Source: Affinundibacterium baiyunense
GTDB taxonomy: Bacteria > Pseudomonadota > Gammaproteobacteria > Burkholderiales > Burkholderiaceae_D
Assembly (NCBI RefSeq): GCF_018139645.1
Contig: NZ_JAGSPM010000007.1
Coordinates: forward strand, 1-64,000
Length of the DNA stretch: 64,000 nucleotides
Direction of reading: 5' to 3'
In this document: piece after piece, positions 1 through 7,120 of the stretch
How positions within the stretch are numbered: position 1 is the first letter of the stretch
Layout of the letters: every line of letters starts with the position of its first letter
Notes under the pieces: model-generated
Seen by the model: only the letters and a program-made list of their open reading frames with translations
Databases searched by the model: none
What the model was told of the DNA's origin: nothing
Position numbers and translations under genes: made by a program

Positions 1-2
1 GG

Positions 3-104
3 GGCATCAAAGAATACATTCACTACTATAATCATGAGCGAATCAAACTAAAACTAAAAGGGCTGAGTCCTGTTCAATACAGAAATCAGCCCTCCTATGC
101 ATAA
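3..104 (+). CDS. IS3-family transposase OrfB, C-terminal fragment (truncated by window edge)
   Basis: An open frame enters at the window edge and runs to TAA at 102-104, giving about 33 residues. The residues include YIHYYNHERIK and LSPVQYR, the hallmark end of the IS3-family OrfB integrase (rve domain, just after the catalytic glutamate region). OrfB, made as an OrfAB frameshift fusion, catalyses copy-out/paste-in transposition. The DDE catalytic residues lie upstream and are not visible. The tail looks intact, with no internal stop. The stop lies 9 bases before the presumed right terminal repeat, the usual tight spacing in this family. Confidence 0.8.
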   Translation, partial: GIKEYIHYYNHERIKLKLKGLSPVQYRNQPSYA

Positions 105-113
105 CTAACAAAC

Positions 114-138
114 TGTCCAACTATTTGAGGTCACTTCA
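114..138 (+). repeat. Presumed right terminal inverted repeat of the IS3-family element
   Basis: The segment starts with TGTCCAAC and ends TTCA, resembling the complement of IS150-group left ends (TGTA...GTTGGACA). The boundary is inferred from the family pattern because the left end is outside the window. Confidence 0.5.
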
Positions 139-183
139 CAACCTGGCTTTTTTAGTTTACTGACTATCGTGATTTGATCCAAA

Positions 184-840
184 TTAGTTTGGCAGAGAAC
201 TTTCGCTTTCCGCTTCGTCTTTTGGCTTATTTGAGTCAAGCACCTCGTTGAGCATGCTGATTAAGATCGAACGTGTCAGCTTTGATTTAGTCGCATAACC
301 ATCAATCGCATAATTCCCCATAATGTTTTCTTTGGCATATCCGGGCTGCCCCGTTCTTAGTACGATACGAAGGTCTTTGCGCGACAAATCATCGCGTAAT
401 ACATTCACTAGCTTCAAGCCAGCATCAACCGTTTCCATTACGACATCTAACAGAATTAAGGATGTATCTGGATGGTTTTCAGCGACTTCTTGTGCTTCCT
501 TTGCAGAGAAGGCGTGCAAGAATTCTAGTGGTTTTCCATGGATTTCAACCCCGCTAAGTGCAAGCACTGTCGTGTCGTGGACGTTGTTATCATCGTCCGC
601 GATTAAGATTTTCCAAGGCGATATTCTTGATTTATCTGCATCATTATCTTCGCCTTCAGAGACAAAAATGATGTTATCGTCATTGTCGTCGCCAGACAAA
701 AGAAATCTATCAGCAGTCATAAACTGCCATGCGGGATGACTGTTATTTATGCCACTTTGTGTCGCACTACGTTGGCTGGAAATAGGGCGCAATTTGTGCG
801 AATTCCAGTCGGGCTGTTTACTGCTATGGCGAGTTTCCAT
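184..840 (-). CDS. Stand-alone response-regulator receiver protein (no output domain)
   Basis: A 218-residue cytoplasmic protein with one receiver (REC) domain in its C-terminal two thirds. It shows the acidic pair in ILIADDD, the phospho-acceptor Asp132 in LILLDVV, the switch Thr in LRTGQPG and the conserved Lys in YATKSK. I chose ATG 840 because GGGAG lies about 7 bases upstream; a longer frame reaches 975 but has no ribosome site. About 70 N-terminal residues match no domain I know. The receiver resembles the one in the HD-GYP regulator at 32763 (shared LRTGQPG and DVVME), but this protein stops right after the domain and lacks DUF3369 and HD-GYP. It may signal by protein contact or be the remnant of a longer regulator. 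It ends 45 bp from the IS3 end. Confidence 0.85.
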   Translation of the reverse strand: METRHSSKQPDWNSHKLRPISSQRSATQSGINNSHPAWQFMTADRFLLSGDDNDDNIIFVSEGEDNDADKSRISPWKILIADDDNNVHDTTVLALSGVEIHGKPLEFLHAFSAKEAQEVAENHPDTSLILLDVVMETVDAGLKLVNVLRDDLSRKDLRIVLRTGQPGYAKENIMGNYAIDGYATKSKLTRSILISMLNEVLDSNKPKDEAESESSLPN

Positions 841-1096
841 CAGTAGCTCCCTGAACGTGGATGTTTTTACAAACTTCAAATTAATAATATGTGATACGCG
901 GTAAGGAAACAAGCCCCATGCTGTGAAAAAAAGTGAAATTTGAACAGAATCCACCTTATGCACAGTTTGTATCAAATTATATGAAGCGCTTTTTGTTTTT
1001 CTTTGAACATAAGTCGATATAAAAAGTTCAGCTTTTTAGAATTTTTTATACTTTTGTATTGTCTATATCAATTCTAATGACTTGGTAATAATTTAG

Positions 1097-1118
1097 ATAT
1101 AGTCTGCGCAGACTATAT
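1097..1118. promoter_or_regulatory. Perfect 22-bp palindrome, candidate operator before the M1 peptidase gene
   Basis: Bases 1097-1107 (ATATAGTCTGC) are followed directly by their exact reverse complement at 1108-1118, with no spacer and no mismatch. The site lies about 70 bp before the ATG at 1188 and contains TATAGT (1098-1103), a 5/6 match to a -10 box. A bound dimeric repressor would therefore block the promoter. The cognate regulator is unknown. Confidence 0.5.
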
Positions 1119-1187
1119 GCCATTATTCTATTTTGCCTTTAATGAATAACATGCCGTCACATTTCTTTTAATAACAAACATCTCTAT

Positions 1188-2798
1188 ATGAAATCTTTTT
1201 TAATTTGTCTTCTTTCGCTATGTACTGCGACATCCGCTTACGCACGTGACTTTTATGTACGAAATTTCGCCATTGATATTGAACGCTATCGTTATTTTAT
1301 TGAACTCAATGATCAGAATTCGCAAATTAAGGTGAAGGCTTTAGTGAAGTTGCGTAGTGTTCAGAGCGTCAATGTGATCGAGCTTGACTTGGGAGGTGTG
1401 GATCAGAGCGGCAAAGGGATGTTGGTATCCGCTGTGAGCTTGCTAGACCAAAAACTATCTCATCAGCAAACGGGTGACAAATTAAAAATTCAATTGCCAT
1501 CTGCGTCGACCGTGAATGACGCGTTGGAATTGGCGATTGAATACGAAGGTGAACCGCGTTCAGGATTACATATCAGTAAAAATAAATTTGGAGAGAGAGT
1601 TTTTTTCGCTGATAACTGGCCAGATCAAGGTAGACAATGGTTAGTGAGCGTTGATCACCCAAGTGACAAGGCGGCAGTCGAATTTATCATCACCGCGCCA
1701 GAACATTATGCTGTCGTCGCCAATGGATTAAAGATTGAGGAAAGTAGCTTAGCAGGTGGGCGAAAATTGACCCATTGGCGCGAAGATGTCGCGCTTCCGG
1801 TGAAGGTGATGGTCATCGGTGTAGCACGATTTGCGGTGCAAGAAAGCGCCAAACTAAACGATGTATCTATTACGAGTTGGGTATTTCCGCAAAATAGAAG
1901 TGAGGGCTTTCATGATTACCGTGTAGCCATCAAAGCCTTGGATTTCTTTCAAAAAAACATCGGGCCATATCCTTATAAGAAGCTCGCAAACGTGCAATCG
2001 AAAACCCGTTTTGGCGGCTTAGAAAACGCGAATACGATTTTTTATTTTGAGAATTCTGTTACAGGTAAAGGTGAACAAGAAGCTTTGATTGCACACGAAA
2101 TTGCGCATCAATGGTTTGGAAATTCAGCAACTGAGAATGATTGGCACCACGTTTGGTTGAGTGAAGGATTTGCCACCTATTTTACTAATCTGTATCTTGA
2201 GCACACCTATGGTCGTGAGCGCTTCGTCAAGCATCAATTAGCAAATCGTGACAAGGTCATTCGCTATCATCAAAAAGTTGTGCGCCCAATTGTGGACGTC
2301 ACAATTGAAGACCCAAAAAATGTCTTAAGCCCCAACACTTATGAGCAAGCAGGTTGGGTTTTACACATGCTACGACAAGAACTTGGTGATGAAATTTTTT
2401 GGCAAGGTATCCGTCATTACTACGCTAAATTTGCGGGAAAAAATGCGATGAGTGCCGATTTTCAAGCATCGATGGAGCAGGTATCTGGCAAGGATTTATC
2501 TAAATTTTTTCAACAGTGGCTGTATCAAGCGGGTTATCCAAAATTGGGCGTGGAGTGGCGCTTTGATAGCGTTAAAAAAGAGCTTCATTTGAAAATTGAA
2601 CAATTACAAAGCCAAGCGCAGTTTGATTTTCCACTGGAATTCGCAACACAAAGTGATGACGCGCAATTCCAATTGCATACTGTGAGAATTCAGAATAAGT
2701 TAAGTGAATTTAAGTTTCCGATGCAGAGCCTGCCTAAATCAATCAGTTTAGATCCGATGGTGAAACTTCTATTCGAGGCGAAAATTGAGCGGAAATAA
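1188..2798 (+). CDS. Secreted M1-family zinc aminopeptidase
   Basis: 536 residues beginning with a Sec signal peptide (MKSFLICLLSLCTATSAYA). The zinc motif HEIAHQWFGN places His303 and His307, with Glu326 nineteen residues further in WLSEGF, the HExxHx18E pattern of M1 peptidases. An exopeptidase motif of GxMEN type is present as GGLENAN. M1 enzymes remove N-terminal amino acids from peptides. At 536 residues this is far shorter than PepN (about 870): it keeps the N-terminal beta domain and catalytic domain but lacks the large helical C-terminal domain. The signal peptide implies a periplasmic or extracellular place. It converges with the M61 peptidase gene, sharing a terminator at 2874-2900, and has a striking palindrome upstream (1097-1118). 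Substrate unknown. Confidence 0.88.
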   Translation: MKSFLICLLSLCTATSAYARDFYVRNFAIDIERYRYFIELNDQNSQIKVKALVKLRSVQSVNVIELDLGGVDQSGKGMLVSAVSLLDQKLSHQQTGDKLKIQLPSASTVNDALELAIEYEGEPRSGLHISKNKFGERVFFADNWPDQGRQWLVSVDHPSDKAAVEFIITAPEHYAVVANGLKIEESSLAGGRKLTHWREDVALPVKVMVIGVARFAVQESAKLNDVSITSWVFPQNRSEGFHDYRVAIKALDFFQKNIGPYPYKKLANVQSKTRFGGLENANTIFYFENSVTGKGEQEALIAHEIAHQWFGNSATENDWHHVWLSEGFATYFTNLYLEHTYGRERFVKHQLANRDKVIRYHQKVVRPIVDVTIEDPKNVLSPNTYEQAGWVLHMLRQELGDEIFWQGIRHYYAKFAGKNAMSADFQASMEQVSGKDLSKFFQQWLYQAGYPKLGVEWRFDSVKKELHLKIEQLQSQAQFDFPLEFATQSDDAQFQLHTVRIQNKLSEFKFPMQSLPKSISLDPMVKLLFEAKIERK

Positions 2799-2873
2799 TT
2801 TCCACCAGATGTAATAAAGAAATGTTCGGAGTACGGGCTCGTCTAGAAAATATTCTGAGCCAGTATAGAAAGA

Positions 2874-2900
2874 AAAACGCCAGCAATTTGCTGGCGTTTT
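2874..2900. terminator. Bidirectional rho-independent terminator between convergent M1 and M61 genes
   Basis: An 11-bp stem AAAACGCCAGC/GCTGGCGTTTT with a 5-base loop. A run on the left and T run on the right let it work on both strands. Confidence 0.8.
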
Positions 2901-2934
2901 GATTTAAGGATGAAACCTAGCCAAGCCGTGAAGA

Positions 2935-4767
2935 TTACTCCTTGGCTTTGTCGGCCGCGGAAGCTGGCTTTGCTGCAGGCCAAGCGACGCCCAACCAAGC
3001 AGCATTCAGTGCTTTTTGCTCTTCAGTCACCGCGTCTACTGCTTTGACTTTTGCCTTGCCTTTTACTTGGCGATTTGGGGTCAGCATGATGTCACGTAAC
3101 TCATCACGACGGAATACCGATAGTTTGATTGGTGCTTGCTGCATTAACCAAAGTTTGTCATTGATATCTTTTGGTGTCAGGCGCAAACCATTTGCGGCAA
3201 CCAAAATATCACCAGCAACCACGCCAGCTTTCCATGCTGGGCTATCACGCTCAACTTCGATCACGACAGGATGGTCACCGGTGTCACGAGTACGCCAGCC
3301 AGTGAACCATTCTTCTTTTTGTTCGTCATCTTTACCGCCTTCAATAACATAGCGCATGCCAACATGGTTGAGTAACTCGGTAAATGGAATCTCACCGGTG
3401 CTATCAACATATTTTGCCCACCATGCAGACCAGTCATTGCCTGTCACTGTTTTGAGCGCTGTACGAACATCCGCTTCGGTGTAGCCACCTTTATCAACAG
3501 TGTGGTGTTGATACAAGTATTGATGGATATGTTCAAATCCTTTTGCGCCTTTTGTTTGACGACGGATCTCGATATCCATGGCGTGCGCCAGCAGCATGCC
3601 CTTACTGTAGATATTTACTGAAGCGTTGCGCGCACGTTCGCCACCTGCATCGATCCAAGCGTCAAAACTCGATTCCGCAGCACTTTGTTGGAAACGGCCT
3701 GGTTGATGTTCATAAGCAAACATCGCTTTTGATAATTCCTCTAAGAACTCGTCGCGCGTTTGTATCCCTGCGCGTAAAGTCAAGAGCTCTTCAAAATACG
3801 ATGTATTACCTTCAGCCATCCATAATAGGCGAGTGTAATTTTCTTTTTGATATTCGTAAGGAACCATCTCTTTTGGACGGTAGGCTTTGACGTTCCAAGT
3901 GTGCACAAATTCATGCGCAGCCGTACGTAAAAAGTTCAAGTACTCTTTACGAGGAGAGAAGCCCCAACGATTCTTTTGAATTACTGTGGAGTTTATATGC
4001 TCTGTTGCGCCACCGACGCCATCAGTCGCATGAACGATAAATAAGTAGCGCTTGAATGGATATGGACCAAATAATTTGCGACCACCTTCAACGATTTTCT
4101 TTAAATCGCCGGCCATTTTTTTTCCATCATAATTACCACGTCCCCATATCGCTAGTTCGATAGTGTGACCATCAACATCAAAGCTATGAAATTCGTGTTC
4201 ACCAGTTTCAATTGGTGAATCAATCAACACATCATAATTTTTAGCGACGAAGCAATTGTCGCAATTACCTTTATCCATGCCGGAGCGAGAGATCCAGTTT
4301 TTCGGTGTATCTAAACTGACTTTTACCGCTTGATTGCGGAATGGTGCTGCATACATTAAGACACCGCTCGCATCAAGGTATGCATGCGTGTCATCGATAT
4401 GCTGGGTACGTTCACCTAAGGCATTAGCGAATATCTCGTAAGAAATTTTGACGGTGTCGCCTGGTTGTGTTTTGACCTGCCAAGTACCTTTATCTGTTTT
4501 AGCAAAAGAAAGTGCCTTACCTTTACCATTGCTTGCAGCAAACTGACGAACATTTTTGCCTAAATTTAAAACCTCGTAGCGTCCAGTGCGCCAAATTGGC
4601 ATTTGCACATCGAGAGTTTTACCAGAAACGGCAGGAAACTCTATGCTAACTTCGGCTAAATGTTGCGCAGGGTTGGTGATTTTAATTTGATAATTCACAT
4701 CCGCAAAAGCGAATGGAGAAGCCATCGCGCAAACTAGCGCTAATGATCCTAAGAGAGTCTTTTTCAT
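2935..4767 (-). CDS. Secreted M61-family glycyl aminopeptidase-like metallopeptidase with PDZ domain
   Basis: 610 residues with a clear signal peptide (MKKTLLGSLALVCAMASPFAFA). The N-terminal part is the M61 N-terminal beta domain. The catalytic helix carries HEFVHTWN, with His285, Glu286 and His289 as zinc ligands and base, followed by the conserved NVKAYRPKEM. A PDZ domain lies near residues 480-560 (ERDSPAWKAGVVAGDILVAANG), and the Lys/Ala-rich tail is probably disordered. M61 peptidases such as Sphingomonas glycyl aminopeptidase cleave N-terminal Gly or Ala. The length matches the family (about 600). The PDZ domain probably binds C-terminal peptide ends. It stands alone on its strand and ends at the shared terminator 2874-2900. 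Confidence 0.9.
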   Translation of the reverse strand: MKKTLLGSLALVCAMASPFAFADVNYQIKITNPAQHLAEVSIEFPAVSGKTLDVQMPIWRTGRYEVLNLGKNVRQFAASNGKGKALSFAKTDKGTWQVKTQPGDTVKISYEIFANALGERTQHIDDTHAYLDASGVLMYAAPFRNQAVKVSLDTPKNWISRSGMDKGNCDNCFVAKNYDVLIDSPIETGEHEFHSFDVDGHTIELAIWGRGNYDGKKMAGDLKKIVEGGRKLFGPYPFKRYLFIVHATDGVGGATEHINSTVIQKNRWGFSPRKEYLNFLRTAAHEFVHTWNVKAYRPKEMVPYEYQKENYTRLLWMAEGNTSYFEELLTLRAGIQTRDEFLEELSKAMFAYEHQPGRFQQSAAESSFDAWIDAGGERARNASVNIYSKGMLLAHAMDIEIRRQTKGAKGFEHIHQYLYQHHTVDKGGYTEADVRTALKTVTGNDWSAWWAKYVDSTGEIPFTELLNHVGMRYVIEGGKDDEQKEEWFTGWRTRDTGDHPVVIEVERDSPAWKAGVVAGDILVAANGLRLTPKDINDKLWLMQQAPIKLSVFRRDELRDIMLTPNRQVKGKAKVKAVDAVTEEQKALNAAWLGVAWPAAKPASAADKAKE

Positions 4768-5130
4768 TGTTTTAGATATGAAGATTGATCAAGCGATTTT
4801 AAGAAAAAAGCACTGCGCGGCAAGCATGAATGCAAAATTAGAGCTTGTCAACGCAGTAGCCGAATGAAAAATTTTTTCTATTAAATTTTGTGCGGTAATT
4901 TCAGTAAAGTTCTAAGCAGTTCTAATTTATTAGGTTTGACTATGAGATCAATATCGAAATTTATCGCCCTACTAGATGTTTTGTGAAACGTGAATGTTGA
5001 TGCGCAGACACTGTCTATTGACCACATTTATTTAATTTGGTTCTTGTTTGTGAAAATATTTTTTCATTATTAAAACTGCCGCAAGTTGCAGTTTGGGTCG
5101 TTGGCGATGCGCCCAAATGAATTTTTGACG
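4768..5130. other. Intergenic region between the M61 gene and the tRNA-Ser terminator, no gene seen
   Basis: About 360 bp of AT-rich DNA with no credible coding frame. The only structure seen is a weak hairpin near 5082 (AAACTGC, 8-base loop, GCAGTTT) without a T run. The promoter of the minus-strand M61 gene must lie in the left part, but no clear -35/-10 pair stands out. Confidence 0.5.
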
Positions 5131-5166
5131 AAAAAAAACCGCATAATCAAAATTATGCGGTTTTTT
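5131..5166. terminator. Rho-independent terminator after tRNA-Ser
   Basis: A 9-bp stem CCGCATAAT/ATTATGCGG with a 4-base loop, flanked by eight A on the left and six T on the right. It lies directly beyond the CCA end of the minus-strand tRNA and can also stop plus-strand transcripts. Confidence 0.85.
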
Positions 5167-5172
5167 AAATTC

Positions 5173-5263
5173 TGGCGGAGAAAGGGGGATTCGAACCCCC
5201 GGTAGGCTATGAACCTACGCACGCTTTCCAGGCGTGTGACTTAAACCACTCATCCATCTCTCC
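5173..5263 (-). tRNA. tRNA-Ser(GGA)
   Basis: Read on the minus strand, the 91 bases fold as a class II tRNA. The acceptor stem GGAGAGA pairs with TTTCTCC, followed by discriminator G and an encoded CCA. The anticodon loop contains GGA (CTGGAAA), there is a long variable arm (CGTAGGTTCATAGCCTACC) and the T loop is TTCGAAT. It decodes UCC and UCU serine codons. A strong terminator follows at once. Confidence 0.95.
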
Positions 5264-5393
5264 GAATTCGTCAAACACCTTTAATTGCTTAAAGCCATTT
5301 GGGAAGCTCGAAAGTATAGCAGAGTTTAATTTGACGGTAAATGCCCAATTTTCGGATTTCTGTGAATTTGCTTGCATTTCTCTCTAGGAATAT

Positions 5394-5430
5394 GAATGTT
5401 AGCCTAGTGCAGCGGCTATAATCTCGCCCT
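5394..5430 (+). promoter_or_regulatory. murJ promoter with perfect -10, possibly giving a leaderless mRNA
   Basis: A perfect TATAAT lies at 5417-5422 and the murJ ATG at 5431, eight bases later. Transcription would start at or within two bases of the ATG. No ribosome-binding site exists between the -10 and the ATG. The -35 region is poor (TGAATG at about 5393). The start codon itself is firm because MNLLK is the conserved MurJ N-terminus. Confidence 0.5.
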
Positions 5431-6984
5431 ATGAACTTACTAAAAACACTGGCTGCTATTAGCAGTATGACTATGTTGTCGCGTATCACGGGCTTGATTC
5501 GTGATGTTTTATTTGGCGCGTATTTTGGCGCGACGGCGATGATGGATGCCTATGTGCAGGCATTTAAAATTCCGAATTTTTTCCGACGCTTATTTGCCGA
5601 AGGTGCATTTTCGCAAGCCTTTGTGCCGATTCTTGCTGAATATCGAAATAAGAGTTCAGATGTTGAAGTGAAAGAATTGGTCGATCATGTCGCCACCGTG
5701 TTGGTGTGGGCCTTGTTGATTACTTGCGTGCTTGGTGTGGTCGGTGCGCCGCTGTTGGTGTTGATGTTTTCTTCAGGGTTTTTGGGAACCTCTAAATTTG
5801 ATTTAACCGTCAATCTGACTCGTATCATGTTTCCGTATATTGGTTTCATGTCTTTGGTCGCTTTGTCGAGTGGTATCTTAAATACTTGGCGACGTTTTAA
5901 AATTCCTGCGTTTACGCCCGTTTTATTGAACCTTTGCTTCATTGTTGCAGCGTATTTTTCGCTCGCTTTGTTTGGAAAAGAAAAACAGATTTATGCGCTC
6001 GCGTGCGCGGTTTTTGTGGGGGGCGTATTGCAGTTGGCGATACAAATTCCTTCGTTAATTCAAATTGGTATGCTGCCTAAGCTGTCTTGGAATCCGGCAT
6101 TTGCACTCCGCGATCCAAAAGTGCGTCGGGTATTGAAACAAATGGGGCCGGCGGTGTTGGCGGTGTCCGCAACGCAAATTAGTATCATGATCAATTCAAC
6201 TTGGGCTTCCTTTTTGCCAGACGGAAGTGCGTCGCAATTGAATTTTGCGGATCGTTTGATGGAGTTTCCTTCGGCAATGTTGGGCGTTGCGCTCGGTACG
6301 GTTCTATTGCCAAGCTTATCTTCTGCCAAAGCGAATGCGGATAAAACTGAGTATTCCTCCTTATTGGATTGGGGTTTGCGTTTAACCTGCTTGTTGGCAT
6401 TGCCTGCCGCGGTTGGTCTTTTGACTTTGTCGGATGCGTTGACGGCGACCTTGTTTCATAACGGTAAATTTGATGCGCATGCGGTGAATGAAACGGCAAA
6501 AGCCGTCGCTGCGTATGGTGTTGGCCTAACGGGTTTGATTTTGGTGAAAATTTTAGCGCCAGGGTTTTACGCGCAGCAAGATATTCGTACGCCAGTCAAA
6601 ATCGCTTTGATCGTATTGGTGATCACGCAGATCATGAACGTGCTATTTGTGCCTTTCATCCATCAAGCTGGTTTGGCTTTGTCCGTGGGTTTGGGTGCGT
6701 GTTTTAATGCTGCCTTGCTGTATCGCGGCTTACGCCAGCGTCAGCTTTATACGCCTTCTAGTGGCTGGCTCAAGTTTTTTGTGAAGTTGGGTGTGGCGCT
6801 ATTGTTGATGGGTGGCGTTGCCCTTGGTTTGGCGGCGCAATTGGATTGGATTGCCTTGCAGAGTAATCGTTGGATCAGAGCTGCTTTCATGGGTGGTGTG
6901 ATTTTGACTTGTATGTTGGTGTATTTTAGTTCGCTGTTTGTGATGGGCTTTCGCTTGCGTGATTTTAGAAAAGTTGCGCGCTAG
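5431..6984 (+). CDS. murJ: Lipid II flippase MurJ (MviN)
   Basis: 517 residues, almost wholly hydrophobic, with the expected series of about 14 transmembrane helices of the MOP exporter superfamily. The N-terminal signature (SSMTMLSRITGLIRDVLFGAYFG and RRLFAEGAFSQAFVPILAEY, in parts) is typical of MurJ. The protein flips lipid-linked peptidoglycan precursor from the inner to the outer face of the cytoplasmic membrane and is normally essential. The conserved Arg residues of the central cavity sit in the first two helices. The gene stands alone, converges with uup and ends at a shared terminator (7063-7100). Its promoter sits directly before the start codon, so the message may be leaderless. 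Confidence 0.95.
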   Translation: MNLLKTLAAISSMTMLSRITGLIRDVLFGAYFGATAMMDAYVQAFKIPNFFRRLFAEGAFSQAFVPILAEYRNKSSDVEVKELVDHVATVLVWALLITCVLGVVGAPLLVLMFSSGFLGTSKFDLTVNLTRIMFPYIGFMSLVALSSGILNTWRRFKIPAFTPVLLNLCFIVAAYFSLALFGKEKQIYALACAVFVGGVLQLAIQIPSLIQIGMLPKLSWNPAFALRDPKVRRVLKQMGPAVLAVSATQISIMINSTWASFLPDGSASQLNFADRLMEFPSAMLGVALGTVLLPSLSSAKANADKTEYSSLLDWGLRLTCLLALPAAVGLLTLSDALTATLFHNGKFDAHAVNETAKAVAAYGVGLTGLILVKILAPGFYAQQDIRTPVKIALIVLVITQIMNVLFVPFIHQAGLALSVGLGACFNAALLYRGLRQRQLYTPSSGWLKFFVKLGVALLLMGGVALGLAAQLDWIALQSNRWIRAAFMGGVILTCMLVYFSSLFVMGFRLRDFRKVAR

Positions 6985-7062
6985 GTCGCACGTTTGCTTG
7001 TGCCGATTGTTCGACGTCTCGTTTATGATGCTCTACTAACCACGATTAGTTACGAACCCAAT

Positions 7063-7100
7063 AAAAAAGAGAAGCCGTTGTTAAAGGCTTCTCTTTTTTT
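7063..7100. terminator. Bidirectional terminator between murJ and uup
   Basis: A 12-bp stem AAAAGAGAAGCC/GGCTTCTCTTTT with a 9-base loop, followed by further T. It serves both convergent genes. Confidence 0.85.
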
Positions 7101-7120
7101 ACGCTTAGGATTTGAACAAA

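Larger units (their letters stand above)
1..138 (+). mobile_element. 3' end of an IS3-family insertion sequence (cut by the window edge)
   Basis: The left edge carries the last codons of an IS3-family transposase. About 10 bases after its stop lies a 25-bp segment (114-138) that starts TGTCCAAC and ends in CA, the form expected of an IS3/IS150-group right terminal inverted repeat. The left end of the element lies outside the window, so it cannot be told whether the copy is intact. No target duplication can be checked. It is the only mobile DNA recognised here. Confidence 0.75.

Noticed and set aside
323-739. 138-residue plus-strand frame over the receiver gene
   Set aside because: It is antisense to a clear receiver domain and its translation is Ser-rich without any motif.
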